A stretch of DNA of 64,000 nucleotides from Falsiruegeria mediterranea M17. Lineage in GTDB: Bacteria > Pseudomonadota > Alphaproteobacteria > Rhodobacterales > Rhodobacteraceae. The notes beneath the pieces were generated by a model. That model did not search any database, was not told where the DNA came from, and was given only the letters and a program-made list of their open reading frames with translations. Shown here piece by piece: positions 35,956-45,454 of the stretch. The stretch is from the NCBI RefSeq assembly GCF_900302455.1, contig NZ_ONZG01000007.1, positions 62,001 to 126,000 on the forward strand, read 5' to 3'. The translations under genes and the position numbers were made by a program. Each line of letters begins with the position of its first letter. The first letter of the stretch is position 1.

Positions 35956-37467
35956 TCACACGGGTTTGGGGTAGTTCCAGGGTAGCAACTCGTTGATGTC
36001 CGTTTGTTTGTGACCTTTGGCGATGGCGGTCAGGACACCTGACAGATAGCCATGGGGCTCGAGCCCGTTGAGTTTACAGGTCTCGATCAGGGACGCGATG
36101 ACGGCCCAGTTTTGTGCGCCAGTATCGTGACCGGCGAAGAGCGCGTTTTTGCGGTTCAGGGCGATGGGACGAATGGTGCGCTCGACTGCGTTGTTGTCGA
36201 GCTCGATGCGGCCATCGGCGAGGAACAGGATCAACCCGTCCCAATATTTGGTGATGTATTTCAGGGCTTCTCCGGTTGGCGATTTGACCGAGACGCGGGC
36301 GCGGTTTTGGGCGAGCCAAAGCTCGAAGTCATCGATGATGGGTTTTGAGCGTTCTTGTCGTGCAGCATAGCGTTGGTCGGCGCTCAGGCCTCGCAGGTCT
36401 TTTTCGATGCGGTAGAGCGCCTGGATTTGCGCCAAGCCTTCCTGCGCGATTGGAGCCTCGCTGGACTGGGTGACATCGTGCAATTTACGCCGCGCGTGTG
36501 CCCAGCAATAGGCCAGTGTCACATCCTGCGTAGGGCGTTTGAGCAGGCGGTTGTAACCAGCATACCCATCCACCTGCAGGATGCCGCTGAAGCCGTTCAA
36601 AATCTTGTCCGCATGCTGACCGGATCGCCCCGGCGCATAGGTGAAGGCGACACCGGGCGGGTCCTCGCCGCCCCATGGCCTGTCATCGCGGGCCAAGGCC
36701 CAAAAGTATCCGGTTTTGGTGCGTTTGCGTCCTGGGGCAAGGACTGGGGCAGGCGTTTCATCCATGAAGAGTTTGGTGGAACGCTTCAGATCGACCATCA
36801 GGGCGTCATAGACCGGGGTCAGTTCGAACGCCGATTTGCCGACCCAAGCAGCCAAGGTCGAGCGATCCAGGTCAATGCCCTGGCGGCTGTAAATTTGGGC
36901 CTGCCGATAAAGTGGTAAGTGATCCGCATACTTCGAGACGAGCACATGGGCCAAAGTGGCCTCGGTTGGCATGCCGCCTGCAATGATATGGGCGGGTGCC
37001 GGGGCTTGGGCAATCCCAACCTCGCAGGACCGGCAGGCGTATTTTGGGCGGCGGGTGACAATGACCCGGAACTGGGCGGGGACAATATCCAGCCGTTCAC
37101 TGACATCCTCGCCGATAACATGACGCTCGGCCCCGCAGGGGCAGGAAAGCTCAGGCTCAATGACTACTTCCACCCGCTCCAGATGCCTGGGCAGTGATCC
37201 CCGGTTGGTCTGGCGCGGCTTCGGTGGTCGAACGGGTGCGGTGCGTTCGTCCGCATCAATCTCAGCTTCGACCTGAGCGATGGCCGTCTCGATATCTTCG
37301 AGTTCCAGTTCGTATTGGGCTGGATCTACTTTCTCGGATTTGCTCCCAAAGAGTGCCTTCTTGAAGGAGGCGACCAAGGCCTCAAGCCGCGCATTCTGGT
37401 CCTGTTGCGCACGGATGATCGCCTTCAGTTCGGCAATGTCATCGGGCAATTCGTCAGGCATATTCAT
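35956..37467 (-). CDS. tnpC: IS66 transposase TnpC
   Basis: About 503 residues from the ATG at 37467 (MNMPDELPDDIAEL); the frame extends upstream to 37599 into tnpB. It has the IS66 N-terminal helix-rich region with LFGSKSEK, a zinc-binding region (CPCGAE, CRSCEVG) and DDE catalytic region landmarks FMDETPAPV, VDGYAGYNRL and ELDNNAVERTIRP. It carries out strand transfer with TnpB. Confidence 0.93.
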   Translation of the reverse strand: MNMPDELPDDIAELKAIIRAQQDQNARLEALVASFKKALFGSKSEKVDPAQYELELEDIETAIAQVEAEIDADERTAPVRPPKPRQTNRGSLPRHLERVEVVIEPELSCPCGAERHVIGEDVSERLDIVPAQFRVIVTRRPKYACRSCEVGIAQAPAPAHIIAGGMPTEATLAHVLVSKYADHLPLYRQAQIYSRQGIDLDRSTLAAWVGKSAFELTPVYDALMVDLKRSTKLFMDETPAPVLAPGRKRTKTGYFWALARDDRPWGGEDPPGVAFTYAPGRSGQHADKILNGFSGILQVDGYAGYNRLLKRPTQDVTLAYCWAHARRKLHDVTQSSEAPIAQEGLAQIQALYRIEKDLRGLSADQRYAARQERSKPIIDDFELWLAQNRARVSVKSPTGEALKYITKYWDGLILFLADGRIELDNNAVERTIRPIALNRKNALFAGHDTGAQNWAVIASLIETCKLNGLEPHGYLSGVLTAIAKGHKQTDINELLPWNYPKPV

Positions 37468-37522
37468 GCCCGCTTCCATAACAAAACAAGAGGATAATGA
37501 CCCGCGCAAACACCTCCGTGAG

Positions 37523-37876
37523 TCACTCCGCCGCAGCAGGTTCTGCCACCTCCAAGGGCTGCACCCGCCGCCAATCCAAACCCGCAAAGAGCGCTTCAAA
37601 CTGGGCCGCTTCCAGGCGCATCACCCCGTTCTTGATCGCGGGCCATTTGAAGCTGTTATCCTCAAGCCGCTTGTACGCCATCACCAGCCCGCTGCCGTCC
37701 CAATAGATCAGCTTCAGCCGATCCGCCCGCTTGGCGCGGAACACATAGACGGACCCGTCGAATGGCTTCTGGCGCAGGTGGCTTTGCACCAGAGCGGCCA
37801 GCCCGTCATGGCCCTTGCGGAAATCCACCGGATCGCTGGCCACAAAGATCCGCACCTTATGAGTTGGTGTGATCAC
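37523..37876 (-). CDS. tnpB: IS66 accessory protein TnpB
   Basis: A 117-residue IS66 Orf2 protein with the signature IFVASDPVDFRKGHDGLAALV and YVFRAKRADRLKLIYWDGSGLV. The start is a GTG that overlaps the tnpA stop by four bases. Confidence 0.95.
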   Translation of the reverse strand: MITPTHKVRIFVASDPVDFRKGHDGLAALVQSHLRQKPFDGSVYVFRAKRADRLKLIYWDGSGLVMAYKRLEDNSFKWPAIKNGVMRLEAAQFEALFAGLDWRRVQPLEVAEPAAAE

Positions 37877-38259
37877 GTGGACAGGGCCCTTGCGATCTCG
37901 GCAATCCGTGTCGCGGGTGTTGTGGCATCAAGACGAACGGTGACATTGCCTTTGATCACATCAATCGTCCTGGACGACGTGGTGGGAAAAGGCTCGGCTA
38001 CAGGCGCAGGCGTCTCGATCTCAACAGGAACAAAATCCATCCCCTCCAAATTTGGAAGAACCAGCTTGCCTTGCCGCGCCATCCGTCGCCAATCAGACAC
38101 AGTGCTTGGGATCAGCTCATATCGCTTAGCAACCGCGTTGACCGTCTCGCCCTCAATCAACGTCTCCGCCACGATCCGCGCTTTCAGCTCCGGAGGCCAA
38201 TCTCGCTTACCGTCCGAACGCCGCGGCACCCTTGCCAGAAACTCGCTTGTAGCTCCCAT
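37873..38259 (-). CDS. tnpA: IS66 accessory protein TnpA
   Basis: About 128 residues with a helix-turn-helix (RDWPPELKARIVAETLIEGETVNAVAKRYELIPSTVSDWRR region) as in Orf1 of IS66/IS3-type elements. The ATG at 38259 is preceded by GAGAG; a GTG at 38274 is an alternative start. Overlaps tnpB at its stop. Confidence 0.9.
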   Translation of the reverse strand: MGATSEFLARVPRRSDGKRDWPPELKARIVAETLIEGETVNAVAKRYELIPSTVSDWRRMARQGKLVLPNLEGMDFVPVEIETPAPVAEPFPTTSSRTIDVIKGNVTVRLDATTPATRIAEIARALST

Positions 38260-38343
38260 CGAGAAACTCTCCACAATTCAAAGAAGCCCATGAATCGCAG
38301 ATCAGCCGCTATGCCGTAAGTGTGGGAACACGACACCGGTTAC

Positions 38344-38351
38344 GATTAAAG
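38344..38351. repeat. IS66 target-site duplication, right copy
   Basis: GATTAAAG, identical to 35932-35939. Confidence 0.9.
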
Positions 38352-38442
38352 TGGCTGAAATGCGAAAGTCGATAAGCAACGCCCATCATCTCAGGAGAAC
38401 AAGGAATTCCGTTTGGTTTGTGAATCTCGATGCCGGGATTTG

Positions 38443-40653
38443 TTAGCATTTCACGAGTTCGAATGTTTTCAAGTCACCCCACAGGCGCTCTGCGTCACCC
38501 CTGATGTCACCACTAAGGCGCAACAATAGTGCGCTTTCCCTGCGCGCATGCCGAACATTCCGCCTTAGGGAGGCAAATTGCAGTCGGTCTCCTAAGAATT
38601 TCCCGTTATCACTATCACATGCAAACGAGAACCGAACTTCGTTCCGTTTCAAATATGTGCGAGCAGCCTCCTGTGTCGGGAAAACATTCGGAGCGGCCTT
38701 CGCCAGGCCATCCGGCGACAATCTAACTCCACCTGATCCGAGCAAACCGTCGATAGCCGCAGCTTCAATTCGACGCGGAGATAATTCTTGCCACGAAATC
38801 AAATCATCAACCGGCATTCCCGGGATCGGAATGTTGCATCCAATGATCACCCGTTTTGGATAGGACGATCGGGCCAGACGAAGGCGTTCAATCAACTGAC
38901 GAGTTGAGAATTCGCGCGACTGCAACTGCAAACGGCGGACGCGCTGGTCGGGGTGACAAGGTGCCTGTACCGCCTTGGCTGATCCATTCGTCATTTCGTA
39001 AGGCACCGTGGCGGTAGGCATCCGAAGCATACCGGTCTCATCAGGCTCGATTAGTTCAAGCGGCTTCCCTGGAGTATCTCCCCAAAGCGCCCGTGCCTGA
39101 TCCTCCAGCGCTGTTACCGGCAATTCCTCTCGTCCCATGACGACGACGCTCGAGCAGTCCTTGTACCTGTTCGAACCGAGCGCACGACCTCCAAACCACA
39201 ACCATTGGGCTCCGTGCAACTTTGTCTCGAGCATGAATTCGGAAACCTGTTCTTCGGTCATTCCATCGAAGGAGTGCCCGGCATCCTTGAAGAATGCACG
39301 GACGACCTTGCGTGTCGCGCCGACCAGCACACCACTACCCTGTCCCAACTTGTCGATGAGCACTTCCCGGGCGATGATCTGCCGCCAAGTTTCCCGAATG
39401 CCAGGCTTGGTCAGCAGGCTCCCATTCGTCATGCGACGGTCATGAAGCTGTGTGATTTTTGCATTGGGACGAAGCGCGACTTCGTGCTTTGCCCGTACAT
39501 CACAGCCGAGGGCAGAAAGGATGTCGTCGTCGGCATCCGCATCAAGCACCAGCATCGGTTCGGAATGTAAAAGCTCCTTGCGGCGCAGTATCCGGATGAA
39601 ATGCCTGTCACCATCCGTGCGCAGGCGAAGCCGCTCTGTCTCTGAAAGGCCGGCCTCCTTTGCATCAGCCAAGACAGACCAAATCGCCGAAAACTTGGAG
39701 ACCTGACGAAAGCAAAACTCGGCATGTTTCAGGAGATGGTCTTGAAGAACACCGCTCTGATCAGGGGCCAGATCGGGGTCTGGTGCCTTTCCCTGCCATT
39801 CCAAGGCGGAAAACTTGGAATAATCCTCGGATGTAAACGGAAGAGATAACGGAGACGAGCCGTCAATCAACGCCGCCACGACCTGCTTGGCGGCATCCAG
39901 TAGGCCCGCATGGTCGCTGGCCATTGACCTTGGAAAAAAGGTGCGAGGCTCGATGAAAGCTACAGTCGAAACATCCCTGATCGACAGGAACTGCTGCCAA
40001 AAAGTTTCGTCAACGATCCGCAGATCGCATTTCTCGACCGGATCTGGCAGTGAAAGGTAGTTTGTAGCGAGGAAAGCGTGCTCCGCCTCGGTGCGGAATT
40101 GTTGCAGATATGCGCAATGGGAAAAGTGCAGGCACCGTTGCTCGTTCCCATCCTCATCAACGCGCCTACAAAAACTGTCACGAACACCGATCCCCAAACG
40201 GCTGGCGCGTTCAACAAGATCGACTTTAGCACACATCGTTCCCGAGCCATCTGGGCGCTTAGCGGAACGGCCACGTATTGCTTGCGCCTTCAGGCCAAGA
40301 TCGCGAGCCTCGTTGGCGGCTTCCTCGGCAAGATCCAAGGTTGGCAAGTGGAATGACACGCGGCATTCCTCGTCCCGGCGCGCCTTTTCCGCCATCAATA
40401 GCCTTGCCAGTCGGCTTTTCCCTGCCCCAGGGCTTGCGCGACATACAACGGTGGCAACGCCGCAGGTTGTTTCTGCACAGCTTGCGAGAACCTCATCGGC
40501 ACCTTCCAATGCTTCGCGCAGATCGCCGTCCACCTCCGTAAGTGTGGTGAATTTGGTTTTTGGCGTTGGCAAGTCCGTGTCGAATGCACCCTGCCCAGTA
40601 AACCTTCCAGATCCGTCCCTCAAAACACCAGTCGAGGAGAAATTCATATTCAT
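38443..40653 (-). CDS. P-loop NTPase of unknown function in a recombination module
   Basis: A 736-residue protein with Walker A RASPGAGKSRLARLL near residue 70 and possible acidic motifs LRIVDETFWQQ near 215 and LVLDADADDD near 370. The segment after the P-loop (VSFHLPTLDLAEEAANEA) resembles motif Ia of helicases. A cluster of cysteines (CRRVDEDGNEQRCLHFSHC) near residue 165 may bind zinc or an Fe-S cluster. It could be a helicase or primase-helicase for element maintenance, but no family is recognised. It is divergent from the HTH and recombinase genes, with 268 bases between. Confidence 0.65.
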   Translation of the reverse strand: MNMNFSSTGVLRDGSGRFTGQGAFDTDLPTPKTKFTTLTEVDGDLREALEGADEVLASCAETTCGVATVVCRASPGAGKSRLARLLMAEKARRDEECRVSFHLPTLDLAEEAANEARDLGLKAQAIRGRSAKRPDGSGTMCAKVDLVERASRLGIGVRDSFCRRVDEDGNEQRCLHFSHCAYLQQFRTEAEHAFLATNYLSLPDPVEKCDLRIVDETFWQQFLSIRDVSTVAFIEPRTFFPRSMASDHAGLLDAAKQVVAALIDGSSPLSLPFTSEDYSKFSALEWQGKAPDPDLAPDQSGVLQDHLLKHAEFCFRQVSKFSAIWSVLADAKEAGLSETERLRLRTDGDRHFIRILRRKELLHSEPMLVLDADADDDILSALGCDVRAKHEVALRPNAKITQLHDRRMTNGSLLTKPGIRETWRQIIAREVLIDKLGQGSGVLVGATRKVVRAFFKDAGHSFDGMTEEQVSEFMLETKLHGAQWLWFGGRALGSNRYKDCSSVVVMGREELPVTALEDQARALWGDTPGKPLELIEPDETGMLRMPTATVPYEMTNGSAKAVQAPCHPDQRVRRLQLQSREFSTRQLIERLRLARSSYPKRVIIGCNIPIPGMPVDDLISWQELSPRRIEAAAIDGLLGSGGVRLSPDGLAKAAPNVFPTQEAARTYLKRNEVRFSFACDSDNGKFLGDRLQFASLRRNVRHARRESALLLRLSGDIRGDAERLWGDLKTFELVKC

Positions 40654-40921
40654 CGTCAGTTTTCCGTTTCATTTCAACTGACGGGGAAGTCGGTCTGTTG
40701 CGGAAACCACGGAAACAGCGGTTTGATCCGGAAGATTTGGGGCAGACAGGAAATAGATTTCTTATTACTGGCGTGACCCATTTTTCGGTCACGACAAAGC
40801 TCCGACAAACAAATATCGGCGACCAAGAACACAAACAAAGGACCGCAATTATTATTTCTTAGAAAATTTCCGCTCGGCGCTTCAGGGAACCATTTCCTCT
40901 CCAGAAAAAGGGAGGAAACCA

Positions 40922-41149
40922 ATGAAAACGCCAAAGTACTACTCAACCAACGAAATCGCCGAAATATTCAAGCGCGACCCGCACACGATCCGGGACTGGA
41001 TCAACCACGGCTGCCCGACACCGAACGGGCTGGTCAAGCTGCAGGCAGCAAAACTGGGAAAATCCTGGACAGTCAAAGACGAGTGGCTCGCGGTCTTCGA
41101 GCTTCGAGTCCGGCCTGAGATCGGAAGGCCGGATCTCGACCTCGATTAA
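40922..41149 (+). CDS. Excisionase-like helix-turn-helix protein
   Basis: A 75-residue protein with a MerR/excisionase-type HTH (YYSTNEIAEIFKRDPHTIRDWINHG). AGGGAGGAAACC precedes the ATG. It lies 30 bases upstream of a tyrosine recombinase gene, the usual place for a recombination directionality factor or a module regulator. Confidence 0.75.
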   Translation: MKTPKYYSTNEIAEIFKRDPHTIRDWINHGCPTPNGLVKLQAAKLGKSWTVKDEWLAVFELRVRPEIGRPDLDLD

Positions 41150-41179
41150 CCAATCACCCTTTGAGCTGGAGCAAGCAAG

Positions 41180-43285
41180 ATGACACTTGTGCAAACCCTG
41201 AATGACTATCTCGAAACCAGCGGTGAATCTCGGCGATCGCTCTCGCTACGTGCGGGGCTGAACGCAAAAGCCGTGGCCGACATTCTAAACATCCCCGGGC
41301 TTCAACCCCGCCACACGACTCTCGTTGCCCTATCAGATGCCATAGGCCAGGATCTTTCAAAGCTTGGAGCCGAGCCTCCCCGGACCTATTCGGACCTGAT
41401 CGCGGAAGCCAGGGACGCCGGGAACAAATCACTGAGTTCGCGGTTGGGGTGGCTTTGCCGGAATGCCGACTGGGTGCCTGAGCTGAAGGTTGTCTGCAAG
41501 CAGGACGTGATCGACTTTTTTGACCGCCATACTCCTGCAAGCTTCAATCTTAGCAAGGGAAGCATGTCTACCTACCGTTCCATGTTAGTGGCTGCCGTAG
41601 GAAGCGGGCAGTCTCGGCAACGCAGTCGTAGGATCGACGACATCTGCGGAGTGTACAAAGAGGCCCACGAAGCGATCCGGGAAAGCGATCTGCCTGTATC
41701 CGCTCGACTGATTTCCGGTTCCTTTCTCCTCTTCCTGCATGACGAGGGCATTCAACCCGGCCAGATTTCAGCAGATACATTGGCGGAATACTATCGCCAT
41801 CGGATCGAGGTCTCTGCCAAGGGCGAAGCACAATGTGAAAAACACGTCCGGGAGATTGCAAGCCTGCTGCGCACCATGTCCAAGCACCCCGAATTCTCGA
41901 GGTTCGGATTTACCTCCCCTTCGCACCCTTTCGAAGATGGCCGCGACAAGTTTGGCGTCTGCGTTTCCGAACTCGTATCGTTGCTCGAAGAGTTCGACAA
42001 TCGGGTTGCGCCGTGGGCCACGGGCCAAATGTCCCGAGACGGGCTGTCACGAACCGAATTCATCGCTTCTCTCGATGCAATGGAAAAGCCGGCTTCTGAG
42101 AAGATGGCGCGCCTTAGGGCCGCAAAGAAAAAACGGCATGCCCGCTCTGGAAAACCAAAAGAAATAGGCGCGCCTGAACTCATGGCTTCGAAGGGGTTTT
42201 TGACCGGCAAAAGCCGGTGGGCCGACAAGACTTTGGCTTGCCGCCGGGGCTATGTCATCTCCATGGCAAAGGCCATTGTCGCCGCAACAGACGTTGTCCC
42301 GGAAACAATCGACGAGCTCACAGACCCTGAGTTTCTCGAAGTCGGTGCGGCAACGCTCGCGGACGGTAACAAGAGCGACTATCCGAGCGGCTATGTTTCA
42401 AGTGTCCTGAAGGCAATACGTAAGATTGCGTCAGATTTCATAGGGCGCTCGGCTAAGGATCTGGCAGAGATTTCCGATCTCATCGCGCTTCACAATCCCG
42501 GCTTCAAAGGAATTTCTCCAAGAAATCGGGCAAAACTCCATCAGTTCACCGAGGAAAAGATCTTCCAGACGATGAACCTTACGGACACCGTGATCATGAA
42601 CGTGAACACGGAGATCGACAGGCGCCGGCGTCTGCAAGGAAGGAAGACAGGCACGCTTCCTGCCAAGGTCGATGTCATGGATAGTGACCTGATCCGCGAC
42701 GTGATGGCGGCATTGGCACACGACATCCTGATGAGCCGAGCACCCCGAAGCGACAACGTTTTGCGTGCTCGGCTGGATTGGGTCTCCTGGCAAGGCGACC
42801 GGGCCCGGCTTACCATCCCGGCCATCGAGGTGAAAATGCGCGGTAAAGGCGATGCAGACCTGCCTATTCCGCTGAGTGAGCGAACCAGTCGCCTGTTGAG
42901 GAACTATCTCGAAGTTCTTCGCCCACGCATCCTCCGACCAGAAGACAAGCAAAACCCCTACCTGTTTCCATCTCAAGGCGAGAAAGCGCAGAGCAAACAC
43001 TTCAGCACGCTGCTGAAGCGAGTGACCCGTCTTTTGGAGAGGCATGTCGGGGTGAGCATTCACCCCCATCTTTACCGTCACCTAATCGGATGGATCTGGC
43101 TGAAAGACAGCCCGGATAACCTGCCAAAAGTGCAGCGATTGTTGGGCCATAAAAGCCTGCAAACCACCCTCGACTACTACGCCGAGCTCGATGAAACGCT
43201 CGTTCTGGATGAGTGGCAAGAAAAGCTGAACGTGAATTTCGACGCCACCTCGCCAAGGAGGGGCTCAACAAGGAGCAAAAAATGA
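41180..43285 (+). CDS. Tyrosine recombinase with N-terminal XRE-like HTH
   Basis: A 701-residue recombinase. Residues 10-55 (GESRRSLSLRAGLNAKAVADIL onward) look like a Cro/XRE-type HTH, an unusual fusion. The C-terminal catalytic domain has Arg in SRAPRSDNVLRARLDW near residue 520, Lys in IEVKMRGKGD, HxxR in HPHLYRHLIG near 630, GH in LLGHKSLQTT and the nucleophile Tyr in DYYAELD near 666. Its stop overlaps the start of the second recombinase by four bases (ATGA), so the two are made together. Confidence 0.88.
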   Translation: MTLVQTLNDYLETSGESRRSLSLRAGLNAKAVADILNIPGLQPRHTTLVALSDAIGQDLSKLGAEPPRTYSDLIAEARDAGNKSLSSRLGWLCRNADWVPELKVVCKQDVIDFFDRHTPASFNLSKGSMSTYRSMLVAAVGSGQSRQRSRRIDDICGVYKEAHEAIRESDLPVSARLISGSFLLFLHDEGIQPGQISADTLAEYYRHRIEVSAKGEAQCEKHVREIASLLRTMSKHPEFSRFGFTSPSHPFEDGRDKFGVCVSELVSLLEEFDNRVAPWATGQMSRDGLSRTEFIASLDAMEKPASEKMARLRAAKKKRHARSGKPKEIGAPELMASKGFLTGKSRWADKTLACRRGYVISMAKAIVAATDVVPETIDELTDPEFLEVGAATLADGNKSDYPSGYVSSVLKAIRKIASDFIGRSAKDLAEISDLIALHNPGFKGISPRNRAKLHQFTEEKIFQTMNLTDTVIMNVNTEIDRRRRLQGRKTGTLPAKVDVMDSDLIRDVMAALAHDILMSRAPRSDNVLRARLDWVSWQGDRARLTIPAIEVKMRGKGDADLPIPLSERTSRLLRNYLEVLRPRILRPEDKQNPYLFPSQGEKAQSKHFSTLLKRVTRLLERHVGVSIHPHLYRHLIGWIWLKDSPDNLPKVQRLLGHKSLQTTLDYYAELDETLVLDEWQEKLNVNFDATSPRRGSTRSKK

Positions 43286-44613
43286 CCGACAACCAGCATC
43301 TTCAGCTCATCGAGGACATCCGTTCTGCAACCCTGGAAGATCCAGTCCCCGGGAGGGCCGAACTGTCGGCCCACCTGCAACAGCGCGTTGATGAAGTCGG
43401 CGCAACAGCCCTGGCCGAATTCGCTCATGTTCAACGCTTGGCGAGTGAAAAATGGGGGCCAAGTCCGACCACGCATTTCGGGCAGATCCTGCGCAGCCAT
43501 CGTGTCACGCCGAAACCGACCCCCAAATCTGCATGGGAAAAGGTCGAGGAAGCCATCTGGCACCTACCCGCAACGTGGCGGCAACCCATGGCCGAACACA
43601 TGGTTTTGTCCAGGAAGGGAAAGCGGGTCAAAGGGAGCAAAATCTGGAGCGCCAGCTATTTCATATCGGTCATCTACGCGATGAGGAGATGGAAAGACTT
43701 CTGTTCTCATTCCGGTCTCGACCTGTCGCCTACCGGTGCAAAGCTCGAAGCTTTCGGAAACCGCCTACTCGAAAGCGATGAAACGCGTGGGCAGGCCGCG
43801 ACCATTCGTTCGGTTTCAGACTACATGTTGCGTATCCTGGGTGGCGTTTCACTTGTAGAGCCAAGCTTCTCATCCCCTGCCTGCGAATTCGTTGCCAACG
43901 ACTGGCGCGAGCGTGCAAAAACCGAAGGTCCGAGCACCAAGACGGGTGCGCAACTCGTCGGCGCATCTGCAATCTATGCTCTCGGATTTCATCACATCGA
44001 GGAAGCCAGATCGCGCTCAATGCGGGGTCTGCACGCAGCCCTGCAATTCCGGAACGGTTTGATCCTTGCAACTGGCACGGCGGTGCCACAGCGCGCTCGA
44101 GCCCTATCATGCTTCGAGCTCGACAGCACAATCAGGCTGCTCGACAGCGAGACGATCCAGGTCTGCATCCCCGCTTCGATGCTGAAACTCCCGGAAGACC
44201 GAAAACAAGGTGAACCTTTCATTCGGACATTCCGAAACGCCCAATTGGCAGCGGCGCTCCGGGAGTACCGCCAATCGTTTCGCCCAATCTTCGACGACGG
44301 TTTGGTACTGTTCCCATCCGTCAAATCTCGGAACGCGGCAATCAGCGAAAAGCAAATTGGCAGGCTGACCGGCAACATGACCGAGAAGGCCTTTGGGGTC
44401 AGGATCCCCATTCAGCGCTTGCGAGACAATGCTGCGACCGAAGCCAGCGAAACATTGGCTGGAGGTGGGCGGGCTGCCACGTCTTTGCTCGACCACAAGT
44501 CGGCGGCAACGACGGCCCGCCACTACGACCATTCCGAAGGTATTGGAGCTGCCCAGGAATTCGGTAGCTTCCTCGCATCCTGCCGCGGAACCGGCGTGGA
44601 CCTGGATATCTAA
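43282..44613 (+). CDS. Second tyrosine recombinase, partner of the preceding one
   Basis: A 443-residue protein from the ATG at 43282, coupled to the upstream gene by a four-base overlap. The catalytic region has Arg in VPQRARALSC near residue 271 and LLDHKSAATTARHYDH with the Tyr near 414, but the HxxR box reads IQRLRDNAAT, with Gln in place of the usual His. Paired recombinases of this sort recall Tn554 TnpA/TnpB; that relationship is inference. Confidence 0.83.
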   Translation: MTDNQHLQLIEDIRSATLEDPVPGRAELSAHLQQRVDEVGATALAEFAHVQRLASEKWGPSPTTHFGQILRSHRVTPKPTPKSAWEKVEEAIWHLPATWRQPMAEHMVLSRKGKRVKGSKIWSASYFISVIYAMRRWKDFCSHSGLDLSPTGAKLEAFGNRLLESDETRGQAATIRSVSDYMLRILGGVSLVEPSFSSPACEFVANDWRERAKTEGPSTKTGAQLVGASAIYALGFHHIEEARSRSMRGLHAALQFRNGLILATGTAVPQRARALSCFELDSTIRLLDSETIQVCIPASMLKLPEDRKQGEPFIRTFRNAQLAAALREYRQSFRPIFDDGLVLFPSVKSRNAAISEKQIGRLTGNMTEKAFGVRIPIQRLRDNAATEASETLAGGGRAATSLLDHKSAATTARHYDHSEGIGAAQEFGSFLASCRGTGVDLDI

Positions 44614-45066
44614 CGGCGGTCAGCGGAACCCGTTGGCCTCCACAAACCCCTGTAATTTCTGTATTTTCCGCGTCATGTTGAAAAAGGGGCATCATCACCC
44701 GCACGGGGTGATCAGCGACCGTTTTCAACAAAATCCACCCATCGCCGGAACTTCCTCAACATGCCGCACTAAATCCAGACCCGGCTCAACATCCTAAAAA
44801 CGACCGACGAAATGCCTTTGGGCAACGCGCAATGCGCCTTCGCGAACCGACTGGCGACCGATGAATTCATGGGCAGGATTGAGGGATCTGGAATTTCCCT
44901 GCGTCCCTTCCGTGAGACACAGGGAAATCCCCGAACCTCAACCAGCCTCATCAGGAAAAAGGAGAACCACAGAACACATCAAGTGAAGCGGGCCCAACCA
45001 CTCCAGGAAATCTTGAGTCGTCCATTCCGGGCGGCGCCCACCCCGAAACCACTGGAGGTAATGCCC
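44614..45066. other. Non-coding gap with a small hairpin
   Basis: About 450 bases between the second recombinase and a small gene. It holds a 7-bp inverted repeat ATCACCC/GGGTGAT (44694-44712) and no convincing gene; a frame open from 44812 has its real start at 45067. It may contain the promoter of the next two genes or a recombination site. Confidence 0.4.
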
Positions 45067-45444
45067 ATGAATACCAAACTCTCGCCGGCCACCCGTGCCC
45101 TGTTGGAGTTTCTATTTGCACACGATGAAGCCCTGCAAAACGCAGCGCTCCTGCTCGGCGGTGCTCCCGCGCTCCGACGCGTTCAGTCGCTCCTCGACAG
45201 CCTGTCGAGGGCGCGTCACCTGACGCGCAAGGTCAAGCTCGACCTCGTCGCGCTCTATCAAGTGCTGTCTCTCGAAAACGTCGGTTATCCGGACACGCTC
45301 GAAACCGCGCTTTTCGCGGACCTCGACCCGTCCGAGCCAATGGTCGAAGACATCTGCCTTCTGACCGATGGTCTTCGCGATCGCATGGAATCCATCGACA
45401 AGGAGGCCGTCATCCCGGTCTTCGATTTCGAACTGGCAGCATGA
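45067..45444 (+). CDS. Small hypothetical protein of the recombination module
   Basis: A 125-residue acidic, leucine-rich protein (MNTKLSPATRALLEFLFAHDE). GGAGG at 45053-45057 is placed for the ATG at 45067, not the one at 45061. No motif recognised. It lies 10 bases before the next gene, so the two form an operon. Confidence 0.65.
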   Translation: MNTKLSPATRALLEFLFAHDEALQNAALLLGGAPALRRVQSLLDSLSRARHLTRKVKLDLVALYQVLSLENVGYPDTLETALFADLDPSEPMVEDICLLTDGLRDRMESIDKEAVIPVFDFELAA

Positions 45445-45454
45445 GGAGAACGTC

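Larger units (their letters stand above)
35940..38343 (-). mobile_element. Complete IS66-family insertion sequence
   Basis: A 2404-bp element with three transposase genes in IS66 order (tnpA, tnpB, tnpC), all on the minus strand. The ends are inverted repeats beginning GTAACCGGTG, at 35940 on the left and (reversed) ending at 38343 on the right, with further imperfect matching to about 22 bases (GGTCACAC against TTCCCACAC). It is flanked by a perfect 8-bp duplication, GATTAAAG. All three reading frames are intact, so insertion is probably recent and the element may still be active. It sits between the DndFGH-like operon and a P-loop protein gene. Confidence 0.95.
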
